Assembly (NCBI GenBank): GCA_963971575.1
Contig: OZ020619.1
Span: 28,896,800-28,960,799 of the forward strand
Reading direction: 5' to 3'
Length of the DNA: 64,000 nt
Origin: Liopterus haemorrhoidalis
Lineage: Eukaryota > Arthropoda > Insecta > Coleoptera > Dytiscidae
Below, piece after piece: positions 10,426-21,077 of this stretch. The notes below the pieces were generated by a model. That model made no database searches. It saw only the letters and a list, made by a program, of their open reading frames with translations, and was not told the DNA's origin. Position 1 is the stretch's first letter, and the number at the start of each line of letters is the position of its first letter. The translations under genes were made by a program, and so were the position numbers.

Positions 10426-11271
10426 TTTGTTAACGATTATATCGTCCCAAAAATATCCAGCAAGTTTCATTTACATTATTAAGTATAATGATTTCATAAC
10501 AATGTTATTATGTCATTATACACTATATACTATATTATTATAGGATATAATTTGTTACGTTCTTTTTTGTAAATATATAAATTAAAATTATACTTAATAT
10601 GCCAGAAACGTTGCGCCCGAACTTGTTTCATTTTTACTGTTTCGCCTGACAGAGGGTTAAATCTCTTTTAAGGTGCTCCAAATTGTATTGTCATGTGATT
10701 ATTCAGTATTTTAATTCTCAATGCAAAATTTAAAGTTCATTGAAAATTACAACACCATATAATTTAAACATTTGCATTACTTTCATAATTGCGAAATATA
10801 AACAGAAATTACCAGTTCAAACTTGAACTCAAATAACCTGCAGCATGTCTCTTCAATCCCTTCTATAAAAGTTATTTTAAACTTCCAATTTAAGCACCCA
10901 CAGCACCCCTATGAGTAGCACCTGACACCAGCTGCTTTTACCGGCCTGATGCGTCACTATTTCGCAGAACCACTGCAAATACCCCCAGTATTTGAAGCCA
11001 ACAGGTAAAGATGACATACTTCCAGCGGCGATATGACTCATACACTGCACCTGTTGGTTATTTTAAGACTATCTCTCTAATGGCCTGATACATTTTGTTG
11101 ATATCTTTAATTTAGAGTTATTTTTAAAGAGATATGGGGGAAATGTTTCCATATTTAACAACTTAAAATAAGGGTAAGTTTAGAACTATTAAGTTATCTA
11201 ACACTTATGTTACTGCTTTTTAAGAGAGTGCTTACAACTTGTATGTGTTGGAAGTATAAAATATATACAAC
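10426..11271. other. No gene seen
   Basis: A+T-rich sequence. A patch near 10890-11060 is less A+T-rich (CCGGCCTGATGCGTCAC) but has no frame or motif I recognise. Confidence 0.4.
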
Positions 11272-11560
11272 ATCATCATCAATCAGCCTTTCTTGTCCAC
11301 TGCTGAACGTAGGCCACCCCAAGCTTTTTTCATTCGGAACAATCTTGTGCTATAAATTTCCAATTCGTCACAATACTCTTTACGTCGTCCGTCCACCTTG
11401 TTGTAGGTCTTCCTGTACTTCTGTAGGTGTCTCTGGGTCTCCAATCTAGGATCTTCTTTGTCCATCTAACGTCTTGAAGTCTAGCCACATGTCCACCCCA
11501 GTTCCATTTAAGAAGAGCTTTTATTTGCTCTCGACGACGACATATAGAGGTGGTAATAAA
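11272..11560 (-). pseudogene. RTE-type LINE, 3' end
   Basis: On the minus strand the sequence reads the C-terminus of an RTE reverse-transcriptase protein: KALLKWNWGGHVARLQDVRWTKK, RPRDTYRS-GRPTTRWTDD and AYVQQWT. It then ends in a GATGAT tail (ATCATCATCAATC on the plus strand, from about 11270). These are hallmarks of insect RTE elements, which copy themselves by target-primed reverse transcription. Only the last ~90 codons remain, so it is a 5'-truncated, dead copy. Confidence 0.85.
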
Positions 11561-11641
11561 TCTTGCACCACCCTGCAGATATAACGTTTCTCAAATATTT
11601 TTCATGTTTATATCGGCATTTTATAATTCCTAAAGAAATTA

Positions 11642-11683
11642 ACATGTAAACATTATTAGATAAATCTAATAATGTTTACATGT
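11642..11683. repeat. Perfect 19-bp-arm hairpin
   Basis: ACATGTAAACATTATTAGA is followed after the 4-base loop TAAA by its exact reverse complement. The very short loop favours a foldback DNA structure. Confidence 0.92.
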
Positions 11684-11796
11684 GATTTAACGCAACGAGA
11701 CCATCGTGTAATAATTTTGTACAATTACAAACGTGGTTTCCGTGGAATTACAAGAGTGTATCACCGAAATATTTACTATTTTTTTTCTGAGAATTG

Positions 11797-11995
11797 TCCA
11801 AGTCGGAGCACAGTGGGTTGGGAACCAAAACCGGTTTTTCGGGTACCCGGTTCCGGTTTTCGGGTAAAACCGGGTTTGTAATTTTCGCGTTACCCGGATA
11901 CCCAGTTCCGATTTCGAATGCCCGGTTCCAGATACCCGGTTCCGGATACCCGGTTTCGGATACCCGGTTCCAGATACGTGATTCCGTCTTCCTAG
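11797..11995 (+). mobile_element. hAT-like short element with ACCCGG repeats, copy 1
   Basis: Starts near AGTGGGTTGGGAACC, then carries many TACCCGGTTCC units in tandem-like array. Related segments occur at 12184-12380, 28310-28500 and 50639-50885, where the ends AGTGCT-GGAACCGAAAC and CTGACAGCA are clearer. The ends and motif content fit a short hAT-type MITE, but no 8-bp target duplication was found at any copy. Confidence 0.5.
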
Positions 11996-12183
11996 ATTAG
12001 ATAGATTAGATTAGACGAGAAAACACCAGACGAATTAGAATGAATACAAATTTCCGATGTTGATGTAAGTAAACTGTAAACATAAATATATTAAAATTAG
12101 TGCTGGGAACCGAAACCATAAAATAAAGTCAGAAAGAAAATAGTGCGAACTACCTCAATTCCTAGCCCTAGCCATAGGCAAGA

Positions 12184-12380
12184 TAATTTCAGTGCTGGAA
12201 ACCGAAACTGGTTTTTCGGGTACCCGGTTCCGGCTTTCGGGTAAAACCGGGTTTGTAATTTTCGCGCTACCCGGATTCCCGGTTCCGAAACCGAGTAACG
12301 GGGTAAAGCCGAAAACTTTTTTTTTTTTTTGTGGAACCGGTTCTGATTTCGTCAAAAGCGATTTCTGACAGCATTAGTTG
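12184..12380 (+). mobile_element. hAT-like short element with ACCCGG repeats, copy 2
   Basis: Runs from CAGTGCTGGAAACCGAAAC to CGATTTCTGACAGCATTAG. It holds GGTACCCGGTTCCGG units and a T-run near 12320. A partial duplicate of the left end (AGTGCTGGGAACCGAAACC) lies just upstream at about 12101. The copy sits directly before the mariner relic. Confidence 0.5.
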
Positions 12381-12414
12381 GTATTAACAATTTCAAAGAC
12401 AAATTTTGAACCTA

Positions 12415-13271
12415 GATGATGATCCTCGTCCAGGAAGGCCCCGTGAAACAGTTACTCCTGTAAAGAGGAGTCTTTGCACATTAATGCACCAGCTACCCGT
12501 TCAATTCTTCGCGACCATCTGGAATTTAGAAAAGTTCGGTATGGGTACCTCACAACCAGACTGATGCACATACAGCAATAAAAGTTAAGGTGTCGCAAAT
12601 TAAAAAGATATATTGAAATGGGACACCATTTGATGTGAACTCCATTGTGACAGGGGACGAAACATGGTTTTATTATTATAATGTGTCATCAAAGTCAAGA
12701 AACAAGATATGGCTCTTTGAATACGAAAAAACTCGAATCGCGGTAATATAATCAAGATCTGTCAAGGAAAATAACTGTTGTATTCTTCGGTAAGCGAGGG
12801 ATTATTACGAGAATTGTTCTAGAAGGGCAAAAAACATTTACTGACCGTAAATGTTTTTTGCAAGTGGTCAAGTGGTACGTTGAGTTTTGTTTGCCTCAGT
12901 TGATTCAGTCTCTTCAAAACTTACGGCCACATTCATGCCTTGACACTTGGTGCTTGCATGAAGATAATGCACCCGCGCATTAAGCTCAACTAATTAAAGA
13001 ATTTTTTAAGTATTCTGGGCTACGAGTGTTAGAACATCCTCCGTACAGTCCAGATCTTGCTCCTTGTGATTTTGGACTCTCCCTTTTCCTCAAGGATAAG
13101 CTTAAAGACCGCTATTTTAAGAGCCATGATAAGCTTATGCTTATAGAAGCTTGGGACCAAACCTGTACAGAAGTACCAAGTGAAAAGTGGGAAGATATTT
13201 TTAACACGTGGTTTATACCTATGAGGAAGTATATTGAACACGATGGGAAGTACTCTGAAAAAGTTTTATAA
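12415..13271 (+). pseudogene. mariner (DD34D) transposase pseudogene
   Basis: The + strand reads DDDPRPGRPRET in the N-terminal half, then SIVTGDETWFYYYN around the first catalytic D, ITVVFFGKRGII, LHEDNAPAH around the second D, and VLEHPPYSPDLAPCDFG around the third D. Counting gives 34 residues between the last two, the mariner DD34D signature. The final 81 codons (13026-13271) are open, but upstream there are several stops and frameshifts. Terminal repeats were not recognised. It is a dead element; the enzyme normally binds its terminal repeats and inserts at TA. Confidence 0.85.
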
Positions 13272-14111
13272 TATAAAACTAAAATAAACCCTATAATATA
13301 AAACTAAAAATTTAAATCGATTGGGGCTTAATTTGTATGTATAAATGGGCCTTAAAACGGAATGTATATGTAGAAATTGTAGTACATAAATCTCAGTTAA
13401 TAAAAATCTATTCTAAGTTAATCACAAAAAAAAAACTGCATTTTCATAAACTCGGCAGAATGATGGATTTCAATAGAAATAGGAATATAATCATGCTAAT
13501 AAATCAAGTGTTAATATCTTATACAACTTTATTTATTTAAAATTAATCCTGTCATAAGAGGCATAACTATAGAGTATCAAATAGAGCAAGGCGTCTGCCG
13601 TACTCGTATTTAAAGGCTCTACAACAAGAGCCCTCAAAACTGAATATTCTATTCAATATCACGTGACGTAATAAAAATCATCAAACAACACATTGAAAGG
13701 CAACACTGCATCCCATTTCGTCGTATTAGTTTTCCACAATTGAAATTCAAATCGTGTAAAAACATCCAAAAAGAATGTTAATGTAATCCTTTGTTTATTT
13801 ATTTTTTTTTTCGTGTTAAATCAAACCTGATAATTATAAATGGAAAATCCTGAATTCGCTTTGTTAAAATTCAATACTTTTTTTGTACATTTTTTGTTAT
13901 TTGTTGAATTCAAACGCTAAACTAAAACCAGGATGCTTATTGACGTAATGATGATATAATAAAATATAGAAACTAGTTAATTTTCAGTGGTCCATTATTT
14001 AGAGAGAATTAATTATGAAATAACTTTATATATTATCACAAAATTTAGTATGATGACAGAAAAGACTGTATGTTTGATGAATTACGTCCGTAGCTAATAT
14101 TATTAATGAAT
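13272..14111. other. No gene seen
   Basis: A+T-rich sequence. ATATAAAACTAAAA occurs twice just after the mariner stop codon (about 13272 and 13296). An ATCACGTGACG motif lies near 13660. No coding frame of interest is present. Confidence 0.4.
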
Positions 14112-14179
14112 TAATAGGATTCGGACAAGGGCATAGTTAAATAAACTCGTTTTATTTTTCACTTGTCCGAATCCTATTA
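14112..14179. repeat. Perfect 18-bp-arm inverted repeat
   Basis: TAATAGGATTCGGACAAG (14112-14129) and its exact reverse complement (14162-14179) flank a 32-base A+T-rich loop. The right arm abuts the 3' end of a minus-strand SINE, so the arm may belong to that SINE's tail or to its target. Confidence 0.88.
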
Positions 14180-14184
14180 CCTCG

Positions 14185-14325
14185 ATGAGGTGTGAATGAC
14201 TGTGAAAATGGGAGTAATGTTAACATATTATTCTCGCCCGAACAATATCACCAACGAAGTTTCTCTGACTGTTTTAATCAGTGAGAACTGTACTATTTAA
14301 CGAACTCGGCAACTCCATTGGCTAT
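14185..14325 (-). repeat. tRNA-derived SINE, family 2, copy 1
   Basis: The minus strand matches, with substitutions, the SINE at 33640-33772: CCAATGGAGTTGCCGAGTTC-GTTAAATAGTACAGTT, then TCGTTGGTGATATTGTTCGG and CGAGAATAATATGTTAACATT. The head resembles a class II tRNA (TGGCCGAGCGC A-box in the sister copy). The B-box region is damaged in this copy. SINEs are transcribed by RNA polymerase III and mobilised by LINE proteins. Confidence 0.7.
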
Positions 14326-14667
14326 TCATTCATTAAATCGAAAAGACTATGAATCTATTATAAACGATACTTTATAATTGATTCATAACACAAGTATGGC
14401 AAGTGCATAAAGATGAGTACAAAGCAGTGTAACTGTTCTGAACATCAGTTTCTAATAAACAGAGCAAAGTGATTCTTATGTTATACTTGTGCTATGGAAC
14501 TATACAGGGTGCTTTAGTCCTAGCATAATTGAGGTATCAAATATATTTATTTCTTGGTTTACAAAGTTTAACTGTTTTGGTGGAGTACATTTATTGAGTT
14601 TATTACAAGTGTTTTGTAGCAGGCCAATGGTCTTCCGATTCTTTATCATGTTGCTACCATCAAATAT

Positions 14668-16105
14668 ACTGCGTGACATTAAAAAAAAAAACACCCAGTA
14701 ATAATGAGTTTATTTCAATAATTTTTGGTATACATGTTTGTTAGGGCAAGCTAAGTAAACTATCAAAATTTGAAGAGAATCGGACAGTTAGAATCTGAAA
14801 AATAATTAATATAGGTTGTATTATAGGTTGACCCATCATGGTGCAGTATGCACTCATTTACACTTCTTGGGCATACTCCTAATTAGGTAAACGATTTCCT
14901 GCTGAGGTATCTCATTCACGTCTACCTATACCTTATGACAAAATGCCACTAGAGTCTGTGGGGGACGGGATAAAATTAGCAATCTTCAACCCATAATGTC
15001 CCATACGTGTTCAATAGGTGAAAGATCAAGAGATCTTGGTGGCCAAGGCAAAAATTTGATTTGATTATACTCAAAGTAGTCCAACGCAACACTGGCTATA
15101 TTTGGTTGCGCATTGTCTTGTTGAAACAGTGGATTGCAGAGGGTCCTGAGGTAGGGTACAACTTGTGTTTCCACAACTTCCTGAATATAATGCTGGGCGG
15201 TCATGTTGCCTCTGATGAAGAACAAAGGTTATTTACTACCATAAGCAATAGCCCCTCACACCATAACTCTATCGGTGCGGTGCATTGGCCTTTCCACATA
15301 AAATGGAGGATCACGTCTTTCACCACGTCGCCTTCTCACCCTTGCCCGACCATCATGCATACCCAAACATAACCTGAATTCGTCACTAAAGATTACCGTA
15401 TTCCATTCCGGGTTCCATTGTAATCGTTCTCTGCACCACTCCAGTCAGTTACGTCGATGCTCAGGGTTGAAAAGTAACACAAGATGAGGACGGTTTGGAA
15501 TCAGTTCAAAACTTCTTTTGCGGTGATAAACGGTTTGCATCCCAATAGGCTTTCTATGTTCTTTAAACCATTGGTCCGCAATTACCCTTGTGGAAATGAA
15601 GTGGTCCTTTATAGCCAAAAGTGTAAGGCGGCGATATTTGTGTTCTGTGGTTTTTCGGCGACTTTCTATACCTCCTGCTCATCGTGTTCGGCCTTCCTGG
15701 AACCATGCCCGATAACAACCCACCACAGTATAGAGACTCCCATTCATCCTAGTGGCAATATCTCTAAAGGCTAAACCAACTTCACGCACGTACTATTCGC
15801 CCCCAATCAAACTAAGTTGATGAAAATTTGCGTGTTTTCTCGCTCTAGGCATAATGAACAGATCAAAGAAACTCTTAAAAATGTACTGTACGAAAATCAA
15901 ATGCTCACTGTAGCTAAAAAGGCCATTGTCGCCTATTATGTTTTAAAAACAAAAATTTGTTAAGGCAAAAACCAGTGTATCGATATGGTTGAAAAGTTGA
16001 TCGTTTTTTGATTTAACCTAAACAAACATGTATCCAGAAAATTAATGCGATATATTCATAAATACTGGGTGTTCCTTTTTTAATGTCAAGCAATATATGT
16101 AGCGA
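14668..16105 (-). mobile_element. Tc1-like transposon with both ends
   Basis: The left end reads GCGTGACATTAAAAAA then ACACCCAGTA. The right end is its inverted partner, TACTGGGTGTTCC then TTTTTTAATGTCAAGCAA, ending near a TA. The ~1.4-kb interval holds a single minus-strand Tc1 transposase pseudogene. The size is close to that of a full Tc1-type element (about 1.6 kb), so it decayed in place by point changes and not by internal deletion. Confidence 0.8.
14820..15852 (-). pseudogene. Tc1-like transposase, DD34E type, near full length
   Basis: Reading on the minus strand from ATG at 15852: MPRARKHANFHQLSL, the HTH region DIATRMNGSLYTV, TVIFSDEFRLC around the first D, PLFQQDNAQPNIA around the second D, and PWPPRSLDLSPIEHVWDIMG with the final E. 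The spacing of the last two residues is the Tc1 DD34E pattern. At least three in-frame stops (for example within the first 20 codons and after RRN) and one frameshift after DIMG inactivate it. Roughly 340 codons are present, the normal length. Confidence 0.85.
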
Positions 16106-16111
16106 GCTAAT

Positions 16112-16355
16112 GGTATACTGTAAACATATCGAAATGCTTACTAGTCAATTTACTTAATTATGATGATTTAAAGTTCAATCCAGTCTCCAATGTGGCATCA
16201 CCACACTATTGTCAGCATTCGTATCGGACGGAAGGGGCCTGTAAGCCGGAGCCCGGTGCCCAAAGACAATTTTGTAATCAAAGGTAAAACCAGTAAAATG
16301 ATAATTTCATACTAAAATGAGATTTCGGAATCAGGAATTCGAGTGCGAGGCGTGA
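16112..16355. other. Unassigned spacer with a GC-richer patch
   Basis: A patch near 16220-16265 (CGGAAGGGGCCTGTAAGCC, GGAGCCCGGTGCCCAAAG) stands out from the A+T-rich surroundings. No frame or family was identified. Confidence 0.3.
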
Positions 16356-16363
16356 GTTTTGTT

Positions 16364-17480
16364 TAGTGGTGTGCCGAAGCTCCGTATTCGGATCCGCGGA
16401 TGATCCATTCAAAATATAAGTCCGTATCCGGGTCCGTATCCGTTTCTCCAAGACGGATCATAAACGGGTCTCATAGATACATTTAAATTAGTTATAATAT
16501 AAGCTTGCGTCTAAAAATGCTCAAAGAGTAAATTTTACTCTGACGTTTAAATTCATATTTAGTCGAGCATCAAATTGCTTGCCGGTGGTTTTAGAACAGT
16601 CTAGTATACATTACATATTGGAGTAAAATTAATCAAAGACAATGAGTGAGTGTGTCTGGGTATGAACATATAGAAATATTGTTTCCAGTGCTTTTAACAG
16701 GCGTTTAGTTAGGTATGCTGTTGTCGGAGCTTGTTGGCACCGTGTAATGGACTCGTAGAAACATTATTACCAGTGCCAAAATTTCTACATCAAAAGTGGC
16801 CTGTTTTATAATAAATGTTCCTGTAGTTGCTTGGGGGAGTAATATATCTACTAAAACATGCCACTGATGCAGGCTGCACGTTGGAAAGCAAATTCAAAAC
16901 AAAATAATAAAATTTACTCTGGCAGTAAGTAATTGTAAATATCGGTAATTCGCAACATCAAAGAAATTTTATTAATAACTATCAAAAAAATCAACAAAAT
17001 ATCATAAGACTGATTCTCAGCTTCATGTAAGCTGATAAATAATGTTTCAAAGATTCCTGTTTTTTTTTTTTTTTAATGGCCTTTACTACTTCTGCAATTA
17101 GCCAGGACAATTCTTATTTTGAACAATTCCATGCCTGAACGGGATTTGATCCCGAGACCTTAGCAACGCAGTGCACATGTGTTACCACTACGCTACGCCG
17201 GTCGGCAAAGATTCTTGGTACTATCGGCGTATGTCAAGCGACAACAAGCGTTTTACGTGCCCTGGTATAAATGAAAGTAAAGCAATATTTATTCTCGCTG
17301 GTCAGCGCAAGTTAGCAAACGCTTATAGGCGCCGCTAACAATCTTTCTACGTATTCGTACCCTCAATTTGCATGCTTTGGTTTGTAGGAACACCACGACA
17401 CATTTAACTATCGCTTTCGATAAGGACGTACATAATCTGTATCCTCGGATTTGGCTTTTATGTGATCCGGCACATCACTA
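16364..17480. mobile_element. hAT-like element, ~1.1 kb, non-autonomous
   Basis: The left end TAGTGGTGTGCCG and the right end CGGCACATCACTA are inverted copies with one mismatch. GTTTTGTT (16356-16363) and GTTTTGTC (17481-17488) form an 8-bp target duplication with one change. The subterminal left part is rich in CCGTATCCGG motifs, as common in this kind of hAT element. No transposase is left. A SINE sits inside at 17060-17205. Confidence 0.78.
17060..17205 (-). repeat. tRNA-derived SINE, family 1, with target duplication
   Basis: On the minus strand it starts with a tRNA-like head: GGCGTAGCGTAGTGGTAA (A-box), then GGGATCAAATCCCGTTCAG (B-box). The unrelated body contains GGACAATTCTTATTTTG on the plus strand, and it ends in a poly-A (plus-strand T-run at 17060-17074). 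CAAAGATTC-TG flanks it at 17048-17059 and 17206-17217 with one mismatch, a typical LINE-driven duplication. A second, 5'-shortened copy is at 60075-60215. Confidence 0.9.
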
Positions 17481-17489
17481 GTTTTGTCC

Positions 17490-17806
17490 AGGGATCAACA
17501 TTATTATGATACGTGAATTCAAACATACATTTTGGTAGTTACCAACCAACGGATGGACCATCTTATGGTGGATCTGAATTGCCATTTACCCTTGGAATTT
17601 AATGTAAGGCGTTACACCACGTTCAATAAAAGTCTATAGATTCTATAATTTTTGATAACAGTGAAATTAAAGTGTTAGGCTTCCTACGGCACGAAATACA
17701 AGTTCCTCAGTTAGTAATAAATAATGCAATAGTTCAAAAATAGCTTCAAGACGCATCTAATAAAATTTAAAGACAATGATGGTTATTCAAGTTTCAGTGC
17801 TCTATA
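17490..17806. other. No gene seen
   Basis: Short spacer between the hAT element and the DD41D element. No motif was recognised. Confidence 0.4.
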
Positions 17807-17808
17807 TA

Positions 17809-18708
17809 CAAGGTGTCTCAAAAGAAATTTTATATTTAGTAGATCGATTAAAAAAAAAGTAAGCCGTATATAGAAAAAATGTTTATTAATTATTAAAATA
17901 CACTTTTTGGGGATTTATTTCTTAAAAATAATATCGTCTAAATGTAGACCCTCGCGTTCTCGGCCCTCATTTAATCGAACAGTAAAATTACTTATGACGT
18001 CTCGGCAGGTGGACTCAGGGATGGCTGCCATTTCGTGACGGATATTTTCTTTCAAATGCGCCAGAGAAGTCGGTTTATTGGCGGAAACTTTAGATTTAAG
18101 ATAACCCCATAGGAAAAAGTCCATAGGGGTTAAATCTGGACTGCGTGGAGGCCAATTTATGTCATCTCTCCGGGAGATCAATTTGCCTGAGAAAATTTCA
18201 CGAACACGTGGCAGAGACATATTGGACGTGTGTGAAGTTGCTCCATCCTGTTGGAACCATGTTCTTTGGTTATAGCCAGGAAAGTTTTGCAGTTCAGGTA
18301 CCAAGAAGTTGTCTAACATCTCCACATAACGCTCTGAAAATGTAACTGCACGCCCCCTTTCGTCTTCAAAAAAGTAAGGGCCGATAATTCCCGGATTTTG
18401 ATTTATGCAGCGTTGTAGCAGTTTCTTCAAACTTTTTAACCCAATGTCGAATGAGAGGAATGCTTGGCGCATCATTTAAGTGGCGAAAACCTCGAATACT
18501 GCAGAATTTTCTACGCGCTACAGTCGCCGAATCACCGTTTTTGTAAAACTCTCGCATGCATAACGCGCGGTCTGCTCCCGAGAAACGCTCCATAGCGATT
18601 GAATTCCCAAGAGCCAGGCTACCGATTGACATAACCCCCGCGCTCCTCGGATACGTTGCGTTCACGCAGTAAGCTAAATAAATATAAAATTTCTTTTGAG
18701 ACACCTTG
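17809..18708 (-). mobile_element. DD41D (rosa-like) element with perfect ends, internally deleted
   Basis: The outer 30 bases at each end are exact inverted copies, beginning CAAGGTGTCTCAAAAGAAAT, and each is flanked by TA (17807-17808, 18709-18710), the Tc1/mariner target. The 900-bp body holds a transposase whose N- and C-terminal thirds survive, but the middle, with the first catalytic aspartate, is missing. Perfect termini and largely open frames suggest a fairly recent, non-autonomous copy that could only move with enzyme supplied from elsewhere. Confidence 0.9.
17915..18593 (-). pseudogene. DD41D transposase with deleted middle
   Basis: The probable start is ATG at 18593 (MERFSGADRALCMREFYKNG), followed by the helix-turn-helix region PSIPLIRHWVKKFEETAT. 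The frame then shifts at about 18400 into INQNPGIIGPYFFEDERGR. The C-terminal part (to 17915) is open and contains TWFQQDGATSHT with the second D and WPPRSPDLTPMDFFLWG with the third. There are 41 residues between these two D's, which defines the DD41D branch of Tc1/mariner. Roughly 120-150 residues that should carry the first D are absent. The paralogue at 52928-53274 shares the QQDGAT and WPPRS blocks. Confidence 0.88.
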
Positions 18709-18710
18709 TA

Positions 18711-19264
18711 CAATTTTTGCAATCTAATACTGCAACAAGCACTGCAATTTTACTAGCAAAACATGAAAGAAATAATAACATAGCATTAGTTTCAGTACTT
18801 TTCCCATAAATACGAATCGAATCATGGTATTTAATTTGCAACCGCTAACATTAAAACAACTCACCATAAAAATCAACCAGTATTTTTAATGTTTATCATA
18901 AATTATACAAGAATCATAACTAGAACATTTATCGCATTTCTCCGACAAAACTGTTTTAATTCATTTTTGTGATTATTTGTGCCAAGTGAAATGGTTTAAA
19001 TGTAGGTTAGATTGAAATTCTTATCAAGATTTATGTTTCTATTGTAAATGTTTGATCAATCGTAGATTTTTTTGAACGCACCCACACAAATCAGAAAGTT
19101 AAAATTGCGTATATGCTTTTGACATAATCTTGGTGTATCTTAATAACTACCGCTTTTGAAATAAGTTTACACTTCGTTTATTTTTTGTTTATTTTAGGAA
19201 AATTATAAAGTGTTATATCATTATTTTAATTTGAAACATGCGAAAAGAACATTGTTATAAAATA
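18711..19264. other. No gene seen
   Basis: A+T-rich spacer without recognisable frames or element ends. Confidence 0.4.
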
Positions 19265-19492
19265 TAATAGTTATTTATGCAATTAGTATTTCAACCGGGT
19301 GCTAAAAATGGTAGCATGAGATTAAAAAAGTCCTTTAAACACGAGTACATTTTTTCTAACACAAAAAATATTAATAAAAATTCAAAATAATTGGGTGATA
19401 GTTAATGAAATTTGTTATCCACCATTTTGGTAATTAGTAGCAAAACTGCACACAAGATGAAAAGCAATATCCAATAATATATGAGGTAAAAT
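19265..19492 (+). repeat. Dispersed repeat R2, copy 1
   Basis: TTATTTATGCAATTAGT, AAAATGGTAGCA-GA, ACATTTTTTCTAACAC and AACTG-ACACAAGATG-A, then ATGAGGT, occur in the same order at 56760-57043. Both copies are interrupted after ATGAGGT by different transposons (a hAT here, a TA-flanked MITE there) and resume with AAATTAATAAAT. The family is unclassified and has no coding frame. Confidence 0.75.
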
Positions 19493-20802
19493 CAGTGGCG
19501 CAGCCATGAATTTTTTCTGGAGAGGGCCCGGAAGACAAAATTATGTAAATTATTAATAATGTTCTCGCTTTTGAAATACAAATCACGACCTAAAAACTAA
19601 AAAGTCCTTGCTTCTAAAATACAAGTACAACCTAAACTATCAAGGTACAAAAGAAATATTGTTTTTGGTCAGTCAAATTACAGTCTGTTTCAAATACAAT
19701 AATAATAAAAATAATACAAAAGAAAATAATAATAAATAAATAAATAAAAAAGTAATAATATAAACAAAAATATAATGACATAAAGTGTGCAAATATCAGA
19801 AACAGTTTGAGTTATACAATATAAAAAAATTGATGTGAAGTGTGAATTTTCACACATTTCTGGGTTTTGCAGGTATTTAGTAACTGAACGATGATTATTT
19901 GGGATGCCAAAACAAATTTTATGTCAAAATATTTTTTTATGAATTTTAATTCGAATGCCTAATACCATTATTTGAGTTTCTAAATATATGCAGTATTTTT
20001 TTTATATAGCAAAGTTCATTAAGATTTTGAAAATTGCACCTATGGCTTCCATTGGTTGCTTACATCATAAGTCCCGCCCTTTGATTTCGTCAAACATACA
20101 ATTAAATTATAATTTCAACACTTTCCACTGGTTATTAAATTTACGCTTTTAAAAATTAAATGCACTATTTACCAAATATAACTAGAATTTTAACAAAATA
20201 ATTTAAACAAAATAAAAATGCAAAAAAAAAAAATAAAAAATAAAATCAACAGGTTCGAACCCTAGTTTGCAAGTTAACTTATATTATTAAGCGCATGACG
20301 AATCCAACCACGCCACGAGAGTTATTGTTGTGATATGTTACACAACGTATTAAATAGTTAACATATTTTAGTTAAAAACACAAAAAATGCGTTATTTTCC
20401 GAAAACATAATCTGATCAAAAATTCCTGTTGTACTATTCCGGTTCACACCAATGTACATTACTTAGAATTTTTTCAGATTTTTAGTTTAAACCATCTGGG
20501 CTACAGGGTGTGGGACAAAATTTTTTTTGCACAATTTTGGCAAAAATCGCATCAAAATAATTTATTTTGCAAAAATAAAATTTTGATCGTTAATCCACGT
20601 ACTAAGGGCTTTCATTTGATACCCTACTCAGAATTTAAAAAAAATATTTTTTTTTTTCGATGAGCACATATTTGTTTATATTTTTAGAGGGATATGTTTT
20701 GTAGATGTTTTAGTATTTTTCCTATGTGCGGGTCAACGAGTTGTATAAGCATGCCAAATTTCAACTCTCTAGGTTTAGCCGTTTGGCTACAATTTTGACC
20801 GA

Positions 20803-20856
<54 letters not shown>

Positions 20857-20997
20857 GACAAAATGACGGTATAAGGGTTTTTTGGTCATACCTACAAAAC
20901 CCTAAAAAAGGTTCTCACCTACTATTTTTAAAAATAAAACATATATTTACATAAAAAAGATTTTTCCTCTTTCTTGGGTTTCTTGCTTGCGCCACTG
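19493..20997. mobile_element. hAT element with perfect 8-bp duplication, hosting R1
   Basis: Ends CAGTGGCGCAGCC and GCTTGCGCCACTG are inverted copies. GGTAAAAT flanks both sides exactly (19485-19492, 20998-21005). The 1505-bp interval is mostly an R1 repeat on the minus strand (19833-20905); about 430 bp belong to the hAT element itself. There is no transposase. The insertion split the R2 repeat and the left arm of the foldback at 20999-21077. Confidence 0.9.
19833..20905 (-). repeat. R1 repeat, copy 2 (complete)
   Basis: Reverse complement of copy 1 with high identity. On the minus strand it opens AGGGTTTTGTAGGTATGACC, then CTTATACCGTC, a long (TCTG)n tract (20808-20856), CAAACGGCTAAACCTAGAG, a ~900-bp body, and closes ATACCTGCAAAACCC and GTGTGAAAATTCACAC. 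The opening and closing contain an inverted ~13-bp motif (GGGTTTTGTAGGT versus ACCTGCAAAACCC). At about 20255-20335 the minus strand carries GTGGCGTGGTTGGA and AGGGTTCGAACCTG, which look like tRNA A- and B-boxes. Confidence 0.8.
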
Positions 20998-20998
20998 G

Positions 20999-21077
20999 GT
21001 AAAATTAATAAATGATTCTTTACTTCACAAATTACAGACTTTAATTTGTGAAGTAAAGAAGCATTTATTAATTTTAC
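20999..21077. repeat. 36-bp-arm hairpin with one mismatch
   Basis: Arms 20999-21034 and 21042-21077 are reverse complements with a single A/C mismatch, separated by CAGACTT. The pairing continues to the left in the sequence before the hAT insertion (ATGAGGTAAAAT against ATTTTACTTCAT), so the original hairpin was longer and was split by the transposon. Confidence 0.93.

Noticed and set aside
17060..17205. Possible functional tRNA gene on the minus strand
   Set aside because: A- and B-boxes are present but the segment has a non-tRNA body, poly-A tail and target duplication, so it is a SINE.
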